From contig CAKQEE010000082.1 in the NCBI GenBank assembly GCA_934230055.1, positions 1 through 5,653 of the forward strand: a stretch of 5,653 nucleotides of DNA, written 5' to 3'. This stretch comes from an uncultured Clostridia bacterium (GTDB lineage Bacteria; Bacillota; Clostridia; Christensenellales; Borkfalkiaceae). Both the position numbers and the translations under genes were made by a program. Below the pieces are notes generated by a model. The model saw only the letters and a program-made list of their open reading frames with translations, made no database searches and was not told where the DNA came from. This document shows, piece after piece, positions 5,162-5,653 of the stretch. Position 1 is the first letter of the stretch. The number at the start of each line of letters is the position of its first letter.

Positions 5162-5653
5162 TTATTTTTCGGAAATTTTCTTCTCAAACCGGCTCTTTTC
5201 CTTGTGCTGCGGGATTTCCGTCGGATAACTGCCGTCAAAACACGCCGTGCAAAAGCCGTCACGCTCATCTCCGCCGACAAGGCTTCTCGCGCCGGAAAGG
5301 CTCAGAAATCCCAGGCTGTCCGCGCCTATCGTGCGCGCAATTTCGTCGACCGAATACTTGCACGCGATAAGATTTTCCTCCGAGTCGATGTCGGTGCCGT
5401 AGTAGCACGGGTGCATAAAAGGCGGCGCGGAAATACGCATATGAATTTCCTTCGCGCCCGCCTCGCGCAAAAGCCGCACAATCAGCGCGCAGGTCGTTCC
5501 GCGCACAATCGAATCGTCAATCAGCACAATCCGCTTGCCCTTTACGACGCTGCTGACCGGGTTCAGCTTCAGCCTGACCTTATTCATTCTGTTTTCCTGT
5601 CCCGGCGCGATGAAGGTTCTGCCGATGTATTTATTTTTGATAAGCCCGATTCT
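5162..5653 (-). CDS. purF: Amidophosphoribosyltransferase PurF (C-terminal part; N-terminus beyond the right edge)
   Basis: PurF makes 5-phosphoribosylamine from PRPP and glutamine, the first committed step of purine synthesis. The frame is open through the right edge, so the Met at 5587 is internal; 163 residues are visible, about the last third of a 470-residue protein. It begins RIGLIKNKYIGRTFIAPGQENR, a conserved PurF region, then shows VRLKLNP, the PRPP-binding loop VLIDDSIVRGTT (about 43-54), PCYYGTD (Cys 83), ADSLGFLSL and FCTACFDGSYPTEIP (Cys 135 and 138). These three Cys match iron-sulfur ligands of the Bacillus-type enzyme; the fourth would lie off the window. The missing N-terminal part should hold the glutamine amidotransferase domain. 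The tail ends in a Lys/Glu-rich stretch. A DUF4180 gene follows on the same strand. G+C is higher than in the left half of the window. Confidence 0.96.
   Translation of the reverse strand, partial: RIGLIKNKYIGRTFIAPGQENRMNKVRLKLNPVSSVVKGKRIVLIDDSIVRGTTCALIVRLLREAGAKEIHMRISAPPFMHPCYYGTDIDSEENLIACKYSVDEIARTIGADSLGFLSLSGARSLVGGDERDGFCTACFDGSYPTEIPQHKEKSRFEKKISEK

Noticed and set aside
4927..5370. Plus-strand open frames opposite DUF4180 and purF
   Set aside because: The minus-strand frames have clear family matches; the plus products do not.

Overview
The window looks like a piece of a spore-forming Firmicute (class Clostridia), probably a contig from an uncultured gut-type lineage. Three things point there: an in-frame fusion of IspH to ribosomal protein S1, which is characteristic of Clostridia; a spoIIIA sporulation operon; and, on the opposite strand, a PurF with the Cys ligands of the Bacillus-type iron-sulfur enzyme.

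Left to right: (1) bases 1-1571 carry the end of an IspH-S1 fusion gene, closed by a strong intrinsic terminator at 1586-1634. (2) A small, unrecognised multi-pass membrane protein (best start 1717, end 2157) is followed by its own terminator (2183-2212). (3) From 2250 the spoIIIA operon runs tightly packed: spoIIIAA, spoIIIAB, spoIIIAC, spoIIIAD and the first part of spoIIIAE. SpoIIIAA is the ATPase of the mother-cell to forespore 'feeding tube' complex, and AB to AE are its membrane parts. (4) spoIIIAE stops at 4595 after 145 codons, about a third of the usual length, and spoIIIAF, AG and AH do not follow. (5) After a structured spacer (4596-4671), base composition rises from about 40% to about 50-55% G+C. 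The coding strand also flips: a DUF4180 gene (4681-5049, minus) and the C-terminal third of purF (5162 to the right edge, minus).

The abrupt loss of spoIIIAE homology, the strand switch and the composition shift coincide near 4555-4600. That is either a real rearrangement that would disable the spoIIIA operon, or an assembly join of two different genomes. I lean towards the assembly join, but the sequence alone cannot decide.

I see no tRNA, rRNA, CRISPR array, transposase or riboswitch. No gene-free stretch reaches 300 bases. I did not find a convincing undescribed system. The most informative signals are the junction, a near-perfect internal Shine-Dalgarno inside the IspH-S1 fusion, and the strand-asymmetric hairpin at the junction.
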